A program made the position numbers and the translations under genes. Source: Leuconostoc holzapfelii (lineage in GTDB: Bacteria > Bacillota > Bacilli > Lactobacillales > Lactobacillaceae). Taken from it: DNA of 64,000 nucleotides. The stretch's first letter is position 1. The number at the start of each line of letters is the position of its first letter. The stretch lies in the NCBI RefSeq assembly GCF_012396485.1, contig NZ_JAAXPO010000005.1, positions 62,001 to 126,000 of the forward strand, in the 5' to 3' direction. The notes beneath the pieces are model-generated. The model was not told the DNA's origin, did no database searches, and saw only the letters and a program-made list of their open reading frames with translations. Below, piece after piece: positions 15,304 through 24,983 of the stretch.

Positions 15304-16392
15304 ATGAAAAAGCGATACTTAGTACTTGAAAACGGATCAGTCTATGAAGGCGAAGCCTTTGGCGCAGAAACAGATGTGATGGCTGAACTTGTTTTTAACA
15401 CAGGCATGTCAGGCTACCAAGAATCAATCACCGATTTATCATATCGTGGTGAAATGATTGTTTTCACTTATCCATTAATCGGTAATTATGGTGTGAACCG
15501 TGACGATTTTGAAAGTTTACGACCAGCAGCATCGGCCATTGTGGTGCATGAAATTGCCCGCCGGCCAAGTAACTGGCGTAAAATGATGAGCCTCGCTGAA
15601 TGGGCTGAACGGACTGGCATGCCAGGGATTACAGGCGTCGATACTCGTGCATTGACCCGTGAATTACGTGACCAAGGGGCGATGAAAGCGGCCTTGGTTG
15701 ATGAAATCACTGACGATGTTTATGCCAAACTACATGACTTTGAGACACCAACAGATTTGGTTGCTGAAGCAACGACGAAGACACAATATCAAAACCCAAC
15801 AGATGGGGTCTCAATTGCCTTGATTGATTTTGGCTTGAAGAATTCGATTTTGCGCTCGTTGGCCAAACGCGGCGTTAACGTGATGGTTTTCCCAGCCGAT
15901 GTATCAGCTGAAACTGTATTGGCAGCCAATCCTGATGGTATTTTGCTCTCAAATGGCCCAGGAAACCCTGAAGATGCCGCTTATGCCATTCCAACAATCC
16001 AGGCCTTGCAAGAAGTTTTGCCTTTGATGGGGATTTGCTTGGGCCACCAATTGTTTGCCCTATCAAACGGTGCACAAACGTATAAGCTTAAGTTTGGTCA
16101 TCGTGGTTTCAACCATGCGGTCCGTCATCTTGCCCACGATCGTTTGGACTTCACGTCACAAAACCACGGTTATGCGGTAGATCGTGACAGTTTGGCCACA
16201 ACGAACTTAGAAGTCACCCATGAAGAAATTAACGACTTAACGGTTGAAGGCTTACGTTTAAAGAACCACCACGCTTTCTCAGTCCAATTCCATCCAGATG
16301 CTGCCCCAGGGCCACATGATGCGGAATACTTATTCGATGACTTTTTGAACATGATTGCTGAATCACAAAAGGAGACAACACAACATGCCTAA
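15304..16392 (+). CDS. carA: Carbamoyl-phosphate synthase small (glutaminase) subunit
   Basis: It hydrolyses glutamine and channels ammonia to CarB. The 362-residue protein has the CPSase small-chain N-domain ([13 protein letters not shown]) and a class I glutamine amidotransferase domain with [12 protein letters not shown] and the nucleophile Cys in MGICLGHQ (about Cys246). The triad His is His330 in [12 protein letters not shown]. The third triad position, Glu in nearly all family members (HPEASPGPHD), is Asp332 here. The ATG at 15304 follows AAGGATAAGAGAC; an upstream in-frame ATG at 15250 lies within pyrC and has no ribosome site. The stop overlaps the start of carB by 8 nt. Confidence 0.95.
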   Translation: MKKRYLVLENGSVYEGEAFGAETDVMAELVFNTGMSGYQESITDLSYRGEMIVFTYPLIGNYGVNRDDFESLRPAASAIVVHEIARRPSNWRKMMSLAEWAERTGMPGITGVDTRALTRELRDQGAMKAALVDEITDDVYAKLHDFETPTDLVAEATTKTQYQNPTDGVSIALIDFGLKNSILRSLAKRGVNVMVFPADVSAETVLAANPDGILLSNGPGNPEDAAYAIPTIQALQEVLPLMGICLGHQLFALSNGAQTYKLKFGHRGFNHAVRHLAHDRLDFTSQNHGYAVDRDSLATTNLEVTHEEINDLTVEGLRLKNHHAFSVQFHPDAAPGPHDAEYLFDDFLNMIAESQKETTQHA

Positions 16393-19300
16393 GCGTACAG
16401 ACATTAACAAAGTATTGGTGATTGGCTCTGGTCCAATTGTGATCGGACAAGCCGCTGAGTTCGACTATTCGGGCACACAAGCTGCTTTGAGCTTGAAAGA
16501 AGAAGGCTACCATGTCATTTTGGTGAACTCAAACCCTGCCACAATTATGACGGATGCGGAAATCGCTGATAAGGTTTATGTGGAGCCAATTTCAATTGAT
16601 TTTATCGAACGTATTTTGCGTAAAGAGCGTCCAGATGCCATTCTACCAACCCTTGGGGGACAAACAGGTTTGAATATGGCAAAGGATTTGTCTGAAGCCG
16701 GGATCTTAGATGAGTTGCATATCGAATTGCTTGGGACCAAGTTGACAGCCATTGAAGAAGCCGAAGACCGTGAAGCCTTCAAGGATTTGATGGAACGCTT
16801 GAATGAACCCATCCCCGAATCAACCATTGCCACGACTTTGGAACAAGCCCTTGCCTTTGCCGACACGCATGGCTATCCAGTGATTGTTCGCCCAGCTTAT
16901 ACTTTGGGCGGCACTGGAGGCGGGATTGCAGCAACGCATGAAGAATTGGTTGAAATTGCAGCGAATGGCTTGGAATTGTCACCTGTTACACAAGTCTTGA
17001 TTGAACGCTCAATTGCTGGTTACAAAGAAATTGAATTTGAAGTCATGCGCGATGCGCACGACAACGCCTTGGTCGTCGCTTCAATGGAAAACTTTGATCC
17101 CGTTGGTGTGCATACTGGTGACTCAATTGTCACGGCACCAGTGCAAACGTTATCCGATCGCGAAGTTCAAATGATGCGTGATTCAGCTTTGAAAATCATC
17201 CGCGCTTTGAAGATTGAAGGTGGCGTCAACATTCAAATGGCTTTGGATCCAAAGTCATACAAGTATTACATTATCGAAGTGAACCCCCGTGTGTCACGCT
17301 CATCAGCGTTGGCCTCAAAAGCTACTGGGTATCCCATTGCCAAAATGGCAGCCAAAATTGCGGTCGGCTTGACATTAGATGAAATCATCAACCCAGTCAC
17401 AGGGACAACCAAGGCCGAATTTGAACCTGCCTTGGACTATGTGGTCTTCAAGATTCCACGCTGGCCATTTGACAAGTTCGCAACGGCTGATCGTCGTCTT
17501 GGTACGCAAATGAAGGCTACCGGCGAAGTCATGGCGATTGGCCGTAACATGGAAGAAGCCATGTTAAAAGCAGTGCGCTCTCTTGAAATTGGGGCAACCG
17601 GCTTAAATGACATCACATATGATGATATGACAGATGAAGCGTTGCTTGAAGCTTTGATGCCTGCCCGTGATGATCGGTTATTCATGATTGCTGATTTGTT
17701 GCGTCGTGGTGTGACGATTGAAATAATTCATGACAAAACACAAATTGATGAATTCTTCTTGGATAAAGTGTCTCACGTGGTTGAAATCGAACGTGATGTG
17801 GCCGCACATATCGGCGATTTAGACTTCTTGCACTATGCCAAGAAAAACGGCTTTGCCGATGAAACAATTGCCGGACTTTGGCAGAAAACAACAGCGGAAA
17901 TTCGCCAATTACGTCAAGAAGCTGGCATCACGCCAGTTTATAAGATGGTGGATACCGTTGCGGCGGAATTTGAGTCACAAACGCCTTATTTCTATGCCAC
18001 TTACGAACGGGAAAACGAATCCGTGAAGTCGGATAAGCCATCGGTGATTGTTTTGGGTTCTGGCCCAATTCGCATCGGGCAAGGGGTGGAGTTTGACTAC
18101 GCCACGGTGCATGCCGTGAAGGCCATCCAACGCGCAGGTTATGAAGCCATCATTATGAATTCTAACCCCGAAACCGTTTCAACGGATTTCTCAATCTCAG
18201 ATAAGTTGTACTTTGAACCGTTGACACTTGAAGATGTCTTAAATGTGATTGACCTCGAACAACCCTTAGGTGTTGTTGTGCAATTTGGTGGGCAAACAGC
18301 CATCAATTTGGCGCAACCACTATCTGAAAACGGCGTTCAAATTCTTGGTACAACCGTTGAAGATTTGAATCGTGCCGAAGATCGTGAAGCCTTTGATCAG
18401 GTCATCAAGCAACTCCAATTGCCACAACCCATTGGTCAAACAGCGACAACCGTTGCCGGTGCTTTGGCAGCTGCCCAAGAAATTGGCTACCCAGTCTTGA
18501 TTCGCCCATCATATGTCCTTGGTGGTCGGGCGATGGAAATTGTGTCATCCGATGATGAGTTGCAAGATTATATGCAACGTGCCGTTAAGGTGTCAAATGA
18601 TCATCCGGTATTGATTGATTCATACTTGGTGGGACAAGAAGCGGAAGTTGATGTCTTGTCAGATGGCGAAACTGCCGTTATTCCAGGTATCATGGAACAT
18701 ATTGAACGGGCAGGGGTCCATTCAGGCGACTCGATGTCTGTTTACCCACCACAGTATTTGTCACAAAAAGTGCAAGATGAAATGACCCAAGCAGCCATTA
18801 ACTTGGCCAAGGCGATGGGGACGATTGGCTTGATGAACGTGCAGTTTGTCATCCATGAAGACACGGCTTACGTGATTGAAGTGAACCCACGTGCTTCACG
18901 TACTGTGCCATTCATTTCCAAGGTGACCCACTTACCATTGGCTCAACTCGCAACGCGGGTGATGTTGGGTGAAAAGTTGGCGGATATGGGCTTTGAAACA
19001 GGGCTCGTGCCAGCGGACGACATGGTGCATGTGAAGGCACCAATCTTCTCATTCACCAAGTTGCCAGATGTTGATTCATTACTTGGTCCAGAAATGAAGT
19101 CAACAGGTGAAGTCATGGGTTCTGACACAACATTACCAAAGGCTTTGTATAAGGCCTTTGTGGCTTCAAACATTAAAGTACCACAATATGGTAATGTGCT
19201 TTTCACTGTCGCTGATGATGACAAAGAAGAAGCTTTGTCATTAGCGCGTCGTTTCAATGACCTTGGCTTTGCCTTGTTTGCTACAGCTGGCACTGGTGCC

Positions 19301-19564
19301 TACCTCGCATCGCAAGACTTACCAGTTGAAACGCTCGATAAGATTGCTGAATCAAATAATAACTCAGTAGAAGCCTTACGTGCTCAAAAGCTTCAAGTAG
19401 TGATTAACACGACCCAAGCCGATGACCGCGCTGAATCTGATGGCCGTTTAATTCGTAATGCAGCCATTGAAAATGCCGTGCCACTCTTTACGGCATTAGA
19501 CACAGTGAACGCTTTCTTGGATGTCCTTGAAAGCCGTAGCTTCACTGTCAACGAAATGAAATAA
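16385..19564 (+). CDS. carB: Carbamoyl-phosphate synthase large subunit
   Basis: It makes carbamoyl phosphate from bicarbonate, ammonia and two ATP. The 1059-residue protein shows the usual internal duplication: each half starts with a [11 protein letters not shown] / [11 protein letters not shown] motif and an EFDYxGTQA / EFDYATVHA motif, and has ATP-grasp segments such as [16 protein letters not shown] and [15 protein letters not shown]-terminal MGS-like allosteric domain follows (about the last 140 residues). The start at 16385 follows AAAGGAG and overlaps carA. Placement in a PyrR-controlled operon says this CPSase serves pyrimidine synthesis, though arginine synthesis could share it. Confidence 0.97.
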   Translation: MPKRTDINKVLVIGSGPIVIGQAAEFDYSGTQAALSLKEEGYHVILVNSNPATIMTDAEIADKVYVEPISIDFIERILRKERPDAILPTLGGQTGLNMAKDLSEAGILDELHIELLGTKLTAIEEAEDREAFKDLMERLNEPIPESTIATTLEQALAFADTHGYPVIVRPAYTLGGTGGGIAATHEELVEIAANGLELSPVTQVLIERSIAGYKEIEFEVMRDAHDNALVVASMENFDPVGVHTGDSIVTAPVQTLSDREVQMMRDSALKIIRALKIEGGVNIQMALDPKSYKYYIIEVNPRVSRSSALASKATGYPIAKMAAKIAVGLTLDEIINPVTGTTKAEFEPALDYVVFKIPRWPFDKFATADRRLGTQMKATGEVMAIGRNMEEAMLKAVRSLEIGATGLNDITYDDMTDEALLEALMPARDDRLFMIADLLRRGVTIEIIHDKTQIDEFFLDKVSHVVEIERDVAAHIGDLDFLHYAKKNGFADETIAGLWQKTTAEIRQLRQEAGITPVYKMVDTVAAEFESQTPYFYATYERENESVKSDKPSVIVLGSGPIRIGQGVEFDYATVHAVKAIQRAGYEAIIMNSNPETVSTDFSISDKLYFEPLTLEDVLNVIDLEQPLGVVVQFGGQTAINLAQPLSENGVQILGTTVEDLNRAEDREAFDQVIKQLQLPQPIGQTATTVAGALAAAQEIGYPVLIRPSYVLGGRAMEIVSSDDELQDYMQRAVKVSNDHPVLIDSYLVGQEAEVDVLSDGETAVIPGIMEHIERAGVHSGDSMSVYPPQYLSQKVQDEMTQAAINLAKAMGTIGLMNVQFVIHEDTAYVIEVNPRASRTVPFISKVTHLPLAQLATRVMLGEKLADMGFETGLVPADDMVHVKAPIFSFTKLPDVDSLLGPEMKSTGEVMGSDTTLPKALYKAFVASNIKVPQYGNVLFTVADDDKEEALSLARRFNDLGFALFATAGTGAYLASQDLPVETLDKIAESNNNSVEALRAQKLQVVINTTQADDRAESDGRLIRNAAIENAVPLFTALDTVNAFLDVLESRSFTVNEMK

Positions 19565-19619
19565 CCAACGCTACACACCACTAATAAAATTGTCCCGTGA
19601 GACAAATTAGGAGAAAAAT

Positions 19620-20555
19620 ATGACGCAACAACGTTTAGCAGTACAACTACCAGGATTAAATCTGAAAAATCCAATTATGAATTCGTCAGGCGCCGTTTAT
19701 TTTGGTTTGGAAGATAAGTATGGGATTGAAAAATCAGGTGCCTTGGTCACAAAGACAATCACCATGGCACAACGCGCGGGAAATCCACAACCCTGGGTCA
19801 TCAATATTCCAAGCGGTGTCATGAACTCGGTTGGCTTGGCGAATCCAGGGGTCGAAAATGTCATGGCTGATTTCTTGCCAAAAATCACTGAAAAATATGC
19901 AAATGACTTGCCAGTGATGGCGTCAATTGCCGGTGAATCTGTGCAGGAATATCGTGAATTGGCACGATTACTGTCTGCAACAGGCCACATTATGGCGATT
20001 GAAGTGAACTTATCATGCCCCAATGTGGACCGTGGCGGCATGGCCTTTGGGGTAGATGCACAATCAGCTGGTGAAGTCATTGCGGCCATCAAGGCGGTCA
20101 CAGACTTACCGGTTTATGCCAAATTGTCACCCAATGTCACAGACATTAAGCCGATTGCCAAAGCTGTTGAAGCTGCTGGTGCCGATGGCATTGTGCTCAT
20201 TAATACGGTGGTGGGGATGCGTTTTGACTTGAACACGCGGGCCCCACAGCTAGCGCGTGGCACCGGTGGAATGTCTGGGGCAGCAATTCATCCGATTGCA
20301 GTGCGTTTTGTCTACGAAGTCGCCCAAACGGTCACGATTCCAGTCATTGGTGTGGGTGGTATTCGCACAGTAGACGATGCCTTAGAAATGCTGATGGCTG
20401 GTGCTAGCGCTGTTCAAGTCGGTTTCACATTAGCTGAAAACCCAACAGCCATGGTCGACATCATTGCGGCGCTACCGGACGCATTAGATCAATATGGTTT
20501 TGATGACGTACAAGCCGTGACAAACACGTTTAAAAACTCAGGAAACAGAAGTTGA
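19620..20555 (+). CDS. pyrD: Dihydroorotate dehydrogenase, class 1B-like catalytic subunit
   Basis: It oxidises dihydroorotate to orotate with FMN. The 311-residue protein has PIMNSSGAVYFG near the N-terminus and the active-site NLSCPNVDRGG with Cys133, typical of cytosolic class 1 enzymes; class 2 enzymes have Ser. KLSPNVTDI and GVGGIRTVDDALEMLMAGA complete the barrel. The NLSCPNV plus GGMAFG pattern fits class 1B, which usually pairs with the iron-sulfur/FAD subunit PyrK, but no pyrK is present here. It starts 55 nt after carB with TTAGGAG. The electron acceptor is therefore uncertain. Confidence 0.93.
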   Translation: MTQQRLAVQLPGLNLKNPIMNSSGAVYFGLEDKYGIEKSGALVTKTITMAQRAGNPQPWVINIPSGVMNSVGLANPGVENVMADFLPKITEKYANDLPVMASIAGESVQEYRELARLLSATGHIMAIEVNLSCPNVDRGGMAFGVDAQSAGEVIAAIKAVTDLPVYAKLSPNVTDIKPIAKAVEAAGADGIVLINTVVGMRFDLNTRAPQLARGTGGMSGAAIHPIAVRFVYEVAQTVTIPVIGVGGIRTVDDALEMLMAGASAVQVGFTLAENPTAMVDIIAALPDALDQYGFDDVQAVTNTFKNSGNRS

Positions 20556-20566
20556 AAGGAATGCTG

Positions 20567-21265
20567 ATGACTGCACCTGTATTTATTGCCTTAGATTTTC
20601 CCGATGCTGCCAGTGCGCAAGCGTTTTTGGCACAATTTCACGACTTGCCTGCACAACCAGCCGTCAAAGTTGGCATGGAATTATTTTATGCCGCGGGGCC
20701 AGCATTTGTGCGTGAGCTACGCGCGCAAGGCTTTGCCGTCTTTTTAGATTTAAAGTTATATGATATTCCTAACACGGTTGGTCACGCGGTCGCCAGTCTG
20801 GCCCAACTTGATGTGCAATATTTGACAGTACATGCGGCTGGTGGCACGAAGATGTTGCAGCAAGCCGTGGCCAACAAAGGTACTGACATGAAAATTTTGG
20901 CTGTGACACAACTCACATCATTTTCAGAAGCAGACATGCAAGCCACGCAACAAACCACCTTGTCAATGGCTGAAAGTGTCCAACATTTGGCAAAAATGGC
21001 GTATGCCGCGGGTGTCGACGGCACGATTAGTGCACCGGGTGAAGCTGCCCTTATTCGTGACGTGACGGCAGATGATTTCTTACGGATCACACCGGGGATT
21101 CGCTTAGCCGGTGATGCCGCTGATGACCAAGCACGCATTACGACACCAGCCGTTGCCCGTGAGTCGGGTGCCACGGGTCTGGTCGTCGGTCGTTCAATTA
21201 CTAAAGCACAAGCGCCAGTTGCCGCCTATCAACGCGTGATGGCAGAATGGGGAGATAAAATATGA
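20567..21265 (+). CDS. pyrF: Orotidine 5'-phosphate decarboxylase
   Basis: It decarboxylates OMP to UMP, the last step of the pathway. The 232-residue TIM barrel has ALDFPDA and KVGMELF at the start, the catalytic FLDLKLYDIPNTV (Asp-Lys-Asp) array, and the phosphate loop TPGIR with GLVVGRSIT. I chose ATG 20567 because AAAGGA at 20555-20560 is well spaced; ATG 20561 is adjacent to the ribosome site. Its TGA overlaps the pyrE start (ATGA). Confidence 0.96.
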   Translation: MTAPVFIALDFPDAASAQAFLAQFHDLPAQPAVKVGMELFYAAGPAFVRELRAQGFAVFLDLKLYDIPNTVGHAVASLAQLDVQYLTVHAAGGTKMLQQAVANKGTDMKILAVTQLTSFSEADMQATQQTTLSMAESVQHLAKMAYAAGVDGTISAPGEAALIRDVTADDFLRITPGIRLAGDAADDQARITTPAVARESGATGLVVGRSITKAQAPVAAYQRVMAEWGDKI

Positions 21266-21894
21266 CAGGATATGCAACACAAGTCGCAAGTGACTTATTA
21301 ACGATTGGTGCCGTGAAGTTCTCACCGGAAGCACCTTTTACCTGGGCATCAGGGATTAAAAGCCCAATTTATACCGATAACCGCATGACGATTGGCTTTC
21401 CTGAAGTCCGTCAAAACATTTTCAAAGGCTTGGCTGAGCTGATTACCACCAATTACGGTGATGTTGATATCATCGGTGGGGTGGCGACAGCAGGCATTCC
21501 CCATGCGGCTTGGGTCGCTGAAACATTGAATAAGCCGATGATTTATGTGCGTTCTAAGCCAAAAGATCATGGGGCCGGTCGACAAACGGAAGGGGCCGAA
21601 GTTGCTGGGAAAAAAGTGGTGCTCATTGATGATTTGATCTCAACTGGTGGGTCAGTCTTAGGCGCCGTTGAAGCGGTTCGTCAAGCTGGTGCTGAAGTGT
21701 TGGGGGTTGTCTCAATATTCTCATATGAATTGCCGGATGGCGTGGTGAATTTTGAACAAGCCGGTTTGACATTCCAATCATTGACGACCTATTCACAACT
21801 CATTGATGCGGCGATTGCGCGAGGCGATTTGAATACCTCACAACTTGCCACATTAAAAGATTGGCAAAAATCTCCTGCCGAATGGCAAGTGTAA
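21262..21894 (+). CDS. pyrE: Orotate phosphoribosyltransferase
   Basis: It transfers ribose-5-phosphate from PRPP to orotate to give OMP. The 210-residue protein has WASGIKSPIYTDNR near the N-terminus, the flexible catalytic loop with RSKPKDHGAG, and the PRPP-binding motif VVLIDDLISTGGS. It is the last gene of the pyr operon, with start-stop overlap to pyrF, and is followed by a strong terminator shared with lexA on the other strand. Confidence 0.96.
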   Translation: MTGYATQVASDLLTIGAVKFSPEAPFTWASGIKSPIYTDNRMTIGFPEVRQNIFKGLAELITTNYGDVDIIGGVATAGIPHAAWVAETLNKPMIYVRSKPKDHGAGRQTEGAEVAGKKVVLIDDLISTGGSVLGAVEAVRQAGAEVLGVVSIFSYELPDGVVNFEQAGLTFQSLTTYSQLIDAAIARGDLNTSQLATLKDWQKSPAEWQV

Positions 21895-21898
21895 ACAC

Positions 21899-21934
21899 AA
21901 AAAAGCAGTCCGACGAAAGTCGGACTGCTTTTTT
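21899..21934. terminator. Bidirectional terminator between pyrE and lexA
   Basis: The perfect stem GCAGTCCGAC/GTCGGACTGC around GAAA is flanked by six A on one side and six T on the other, so it works for both converging genes. Confidence 0.93.
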
Positions 21935-21936
21935 GT

Positions 21937-22578
21937 TTAATAAATTGCATCGCGGTAAAGGCCAATCACCTTACCAAGAATTGTCACGTGTTCTAAAATA
22001 ATTGGTGCCATGGCATCGTTTTCTGGCTGTAACCGGAAATGATCGGCATCACGGAAGAAGCGCTTGACCGTGGCTTCATCGTCATCATTCATCGCGACGA
22101 CAACGTCACCGTTATCAGCATTATCTTGTCGGCGCACAATCACTTTGTCGCCATCAAGGATGCCAATATTCATCATGGAGTTGCCACGCACATGTAACAT
22201 AAACATGTCGCCGTCAAACTGCATCAAGTTATCGGGGATTGGGAAGAATTCAGTGGCTTCCTCTTCGACTGCTAAGATTGGCGTGCCGGCAGTCACTTGT
22301 CCAAGCACTGGGATTCGGCCCGGTGTGGTGGAGACCCCAAGTGCTTCTAATCCTGAATCGGTCACTTCAATGGCGCGAGCCCGCGGCTTGGAAGCATCCT
22401 TTAGAAGAAAGCCTTTTTTAACTAGGCGTTCAATATGTCCGTGAATTGTTGAAGAAGACGAGAGGCCGACTGCTTCACCAACTTCTCGAACCGTTGGTGG
22501 GAAACCATTATTGAGTTGGGCTTCATGAATGAAACGCAACACTTGGAGTTGTTTACTTTCTTGAATTTGCATTGCCAT
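21937..22578 (-). CDS. lexA: SOS repressor LexA
   Basis: It represses DNA-damage genes and self-cleaves when stimulated by RecA filaments. The 213-residue protein has an N-terminal winged helix ([26 protein letters not shown]), the scissile Ala97-Gly98 in VTAGTP, and the Ser134 ([10 protein letters not shown]) / Lys172 (ATVKRF) catalytic dyad of the S24 peptidase fold. The upstream ATG is used because AAGGA lies 11 nt before it. The promoter overlaps an SOS box, so autoregulation is expected. It diverges from yneF, the neighbourhood seen in other Firmicutes, but no yneA-like division inhibitor is present between them. Confidence 0.97.
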   Translation of the reverse strand: MAMQIQESKQLQVLRFIHEAQLNNGFPPTVREVGEAVGLSSSSTIHGHIERLVKKGFLLKDASKPRARAIEVTDSGLEALGVSTTPGRIPVLGQVTAGTPILAVEEEATEFFPIPDNLMQFDGDMFMLHVRGNSMMNIGILDGDKVIVRRQDNADNGDVVVAMNDDDEATVKRFFRDADHFRLQPENDAMAPIILEHVTILGKVIGLYRDAIY

Positions 22579-22619
22579 GATGGGTATATTCCTTAATAAT
22601 AAGCGATTAATATAATTTC

Positions 22620-22648
22620 ATTATAGCGAAAGTGGGAACAATAATCAA
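22620..22648 (-). promoter_or_regulatory. lexA promoter
   Basis: On the reverse strand TTGATT (22648-22643) and TATAAT (22625-22620) are 17 bp apart. The -35 box overlaps the SOS box at 22646-22659. Confidence 0.75.
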
Positions 22649-22659
22649 ACATTTGTTCG
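22646..22659. promoter_or_regulatory. SOS box 1 (LexA operator)
   Basis: CAAACATTTGTTCG on the plus strand, CGAACAAATGTTTG on the other, matches the Gram-positive consensus CGAAC-N4-GTTCG with one change. Confidence 0.85.
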
Positions 22660-22675
22660 TTGTTTTTAAAAAGTG

Positions 22676-22689
22676 ATAACAAATGTACG
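22676..22689. promoter_or_regulatory. SOS box 2, weaker LexA operator
   Basis: ATAACAAATGTACG keeps AAC-AAAT-GT-CG of the consensus. It lies 30 bp from box 1, about three helical turns, so two LexA dimers could bind the same face. Confidence 0.5.
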
Positions 22690-22861
22690 CCGTTTCTTAA
22701 ATAAATATTTAAAAACAAAGCAAATTCGCGTGTTTTGATGTGGAAAAACCTTGATTTTTTTTAAATTATACCTCACGCGCCAAAGCGGAGATGACCAACT
22801 TTCATGTGGTTTTTTATGGTATAATTTACTTTAGACAATTTTATTAAGGGGTTATTTAACC

Positions 22862-23095
22862 ATGAATACAGGACTTGTAATCTTGATTTTTGTTTTAGGC
22901 GTTGTTATCGGATTGGTCGCCGGATTCTTCTTAGCGCGTAACTCGATGAAGAGTTACTTGGCAAAGAACCCACCAATTTCAGAAGACATGATGAAGTCAA
23001 TGATGATGTCAATGGGCCAAAAGCCATCACAAAAGAAGTTAACGCAAATGATGGCTCAAATGAAGCAACAAAGTGAACGATCACAAAAAAAATAA
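22862..23095 (+). CDS. yneF: YneF / UPF0154 family membrane protein
   Basis: A 77-residue protein with one N-terminal transmembrane helix (about residues 5-25) that has the family pattern [18 protein letters not shown] basic cytoplasmic tail rich in Met, Lys and Gln follows ([21 protein letters not shown]). This matches UPF0154/YneF, of unknown function and widespread in Firmicutes near lexA. A TGGTATAAT extended -10 box is at 22817-22825 and an AAGGGG ribosome site precedes the ATG. Its stop lies inside the terminator shared with plsC. Confidence 0.88.
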   Translation: MNTGLVILIFVLGVVIGLVAGFFLARNSMKSYLAKNPPISEDMMKSMMMSMGQKPSQKKLTQMMAQMKQQSERSQKK

Positions 23096-23116
23096 GCCAT
23101 TCGGCTTATTTTTTTT
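23085..23116. terminator. Bidirectional terminator between yneF and plsC
   Basis: AATAAGCC/GGCTTATT around ATTC, with A and T runs on both sides. The stem contains the stop codons of both converging genes. Confidence 0.9.
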
Positions 23117-23741
23117 CGTGTTTGGGATCAACATATACCCAATCAGGGTCAACCTCATGATCCAGACGGTCAAATGCAGCTTGAATCATTTGCGTATATT
23201 TGGTAATGTTTTCTTTGTCCAACTTATCTTTGCGATCCACTACAATCGGTTCGCCAAAATTAATCGTTGTATTGCGACGTTTGAAAAGTTGACTAAACTT
23301 AACTGGGCCTTGATAAACAGCTGGCACAATCACTTTACCTGACATTTTAGCAATTAAAATCGTGCCAGATTTTAGTTTATCACTGTGGCGTGAACCAGAT
23401 GGGAACATAATGAGTGACCGTGAGCCTGATTTCAATTCGCGCACTGGGACCTTAATGACGCTCGGCCCAACATTTTCACGGTCCACAGGGAAGGCACCAG
23501 CGGCGCGGATGAGCCAAGCTAATGGTGGGAATTTAAACAATTCAATTTTTGCCATAAAAATGAAATGCTTGGGGTAGGCTGCCACGGCATACCAAACGGG
23601 ATCCCACCATGTACGGTGGGGGCCGACAAGGATGTAATTATCATTGTCGGGCAAACGGTCGCGGTTCATATACTTAATACGGCCCGTGATCGTCCAAATA
23701 ATGCCAACGGCCACGCCGCGGAGTACATCATAAAATTTCAT
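23106..23741 (-). CDS. plsC: 1-acyl-sn-glycerol-3-phosphate acyltransferase (PlsC family)
   Basis: It acylates lysophosphatidic acid at the membrane, giving phosphatidic acid. The 211-residue protein has a hydrophobic N-terminus, the HX4D catalytic motif His42-Asp47 (HRTWWD), block 2 GAFPVDREN, and block 3 FPSGSRHS. Canonical enzymes read FPEGTRS in block 3; FPSGSR lacks the glutamate, so substrate preference may differ. Ribosome site GAGGTG precedes the ATG. It is monocistronic on the reverse strand, facing yneF. A paralogous acyltransferase role is possible. Confidence 0.88.
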   Translation of the reverse strand: MKFYDVLRGVAVGIIWTITGRIKYMNRDRLPDNDNYILVGPHRTWWDPVWYAVAAYPKHFIFMAKIELFKFPPLAWLIRAAGAFPVDRENVGPSVIKVPVRELKSGSRSLIMFPSGSRHSDKLKSGTILIAKMSGKVIVPAVYQGPVKFSQLFKRRNTTINFGEPIVVDRKDKLDKENITKYTQMIQAAFDRLDHEVDPDWVYVDPKHEKK

Positions 23742-23799
23742 TCTGATTCACCTCATAAACTGTCCTAACTATTCTACACGAAATTGCGAGAAAAAAACA

Positions 23800-24564
23800 A
23801 TGATTGAACCAATTCTTAAAGAAGGTGAACGTATTGATGGTTTACCAGCCCAAAACATTCGCATTATTCAAAATCCCGATATGTTCTCTTATTCGCTGGA
23901 TGCGATTTTATTGGCACATTTTGCCAGTGTCAAAGGCAAGGGCAGCGGTCTCACGGTTGATTTAGGGGCTGGAACAGGTGCTGTGGGTTTATTTTATGCC
24001 CCTCGCGTCACAGGACAAATTAAGTTGGTTGAAATTCAACCAGAATTAGCTGAGATGGCCCAACGGAGCGTGAGCCTAAATCAATTGGCTGATCGGGTGC
24101 AAGTGATTCAATCGGATATGAAAGCCATCTTTGATGTCATTCAACCTGGTTCGGCTGAAACGGTCTTGTCCAATCCACCATACTTTCCATTAAATGATAC
24201 AACGAAAACCAATAACGACCCGCATTATGAAATGGCGCGTCATGAGCTCACAATTGATTTGCCAGGTTTGGCCCAAGTGGCCAATAAATTGTTAAAAAAT
24301 AATGGTAAGTTTTACATGGTCCATCGTCCGGATCGCCTGGCTGATATTTTCGCTGCTTTTGCTCAACGCAAGTTGGTGATTAAACGTGTGCAATTCGTCT
24401 ACGGCAAAGCTGATCGTGAAGCCAATATGGTACTTGTCGAAGCTATAAAATCAGGCAAGCCTGGCGGTGTGCGTATTATGCCACCTATTGTCGCTTACAC
24501 CGACACCAATGATTACACCCCACAAGTGAAAACGATTCTCTATGGTCAAGCGTGGTCAAAATGA
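23800..24564 (+). CDS. tRNA1(Val) adenine-37 N6-methyltransferase-like protein (TrmN6/YabB)
   Basis: A 254-residue Rossmann-fold SAM methyltransferase. DLGAGTG (residues 54-60) binds SAM, VEIQPE is the acidic loop, and LSNPPYFP (Asn125-Tyr128) is the N6-adenine-type catalytic motif. The whole pattern fits the YabB/TrmN6 family that methylates A37 of tRNA1(Val); in Gram-positives the exact target is less certain. It overlaps the following GIY-YIG gene by an ATGA. This yabB-yazA pairing is common in Firmicutes and supports the call. Confidence 0.85.
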   Translation: MIEPILKEGERIDGLPAQNIRIIQNPDMFSYSLDAILLAHFASVKGKGSGLTVDLGAGTGAVGLFYAPRVTGQIKLVEIQPELAEMAQRSVSLNQLADRVQVIQSDMKAIFDVIQPGSAETVLSNPPYFPLNDTTKTNNDPHYEMARHELTIDLPGLAQVANKLLKNNGKFYMVHRPDRLADIFAAFAQRKLVIKRVQFVYGKADREANMVLVEAIKSGKPGGVRIMPPIVAYTDTNDYTPQVKTILYGQAWSK

Positions 24565-24842
24565 AACAATATTTTTTTTACGTCCTTTATACGGCAGATG
24601 GGTATTTCTATGGTGGGTTTACTGATGATGTGGCGCGCCGATTTGCCACCCATGTTAAACGACAAGGGGCGAAGTTTACACGCGTTAAGTCACGTCATCC
24701 GTTACAATTGGTTTTTTCACAAGCGTTTGATTCTAAAAGTGAAGCCTTACATGCGGAAGCTATTTTTAAACGATTAACACGGGCCAAAAAAGAAGTATTT
24801 TTAGCTGAAAACGGTGTCTCAGCAACAATTTGGCAGAAATAA
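24561..24842 (+). CDS. GIY-YIG nuclease superfamily protein (YazA/UPF0213)
   Basis: A 93-residue single-domain protein. FFYVLYTADGYFYGGFTDDVARRFATH carries the GIY-YIG pattern (YVL and YGG) with the conserved Arg, followed by the family Glu in EALHAEAIFKRLTRAKKE. These small UPF0213 proteins have unknown substrates; a DNA repair or RNA role is often assumed. The ATG at 24561 overlaps the methyltransferase stop and is preferred over a GTG at 24552. Confidence 0.87.
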   Translation: MKQYFFYVLYTADGYFYGGFTDDVARRFATHVKRQGAKFTRVKSRHPLQLVFSQAFDSKSEALHAEAIFKRLTRAKKEVFLAENGVSATIWQK

Positions 24843-24843
24843 C

Positions 24844-24871
24844 TTGATTTATACCATAAACCCTGTATAAT
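24844..24871 (+). promoter_or_regulatory. rpsB promoter
   Basis: TTGATT (24844-24849) and TATAAT (24866-24871) are 16 bp apart. They lie directly after the GIY-YIG gene and start a ~105-nt leader. Confidence 0.75.
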
Positions 24872-24877
24872 ATTAAC

Positions 24878-24983
24878 TGTTGTCAAAAGCAACAAATACA
24901 CACGGCAAACGAGTTCACATAGGTGCAGAAATGTCAGTGTGAACGTCGAATTTGTCGGCGGAAAAAACCTAGGAGGCCAGATC
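24878..24983 (+). promoter_or_regulatory. rpsB leader with a hairpin, possible autoregulatory element
   Basis: GTTCACA (24913-24919) pairs with TGTGAAC (24938-24944) around an 18-nt loop. The region then runs through TCGAATTTGTCGGCGG to the ribosome site AGGAGG before ATG 24984. S2 leaders that bind S2 are known in other bacteria; whether this is one is inferred only from position and structure. Confidence 0.4.

Noticed and set aside
16576-16866. Open frames antisense to carB, and similar frames opposite other genes
   Set aside because: They mirror codon bias of the real genes, have no ribosome sites and resemble no family.
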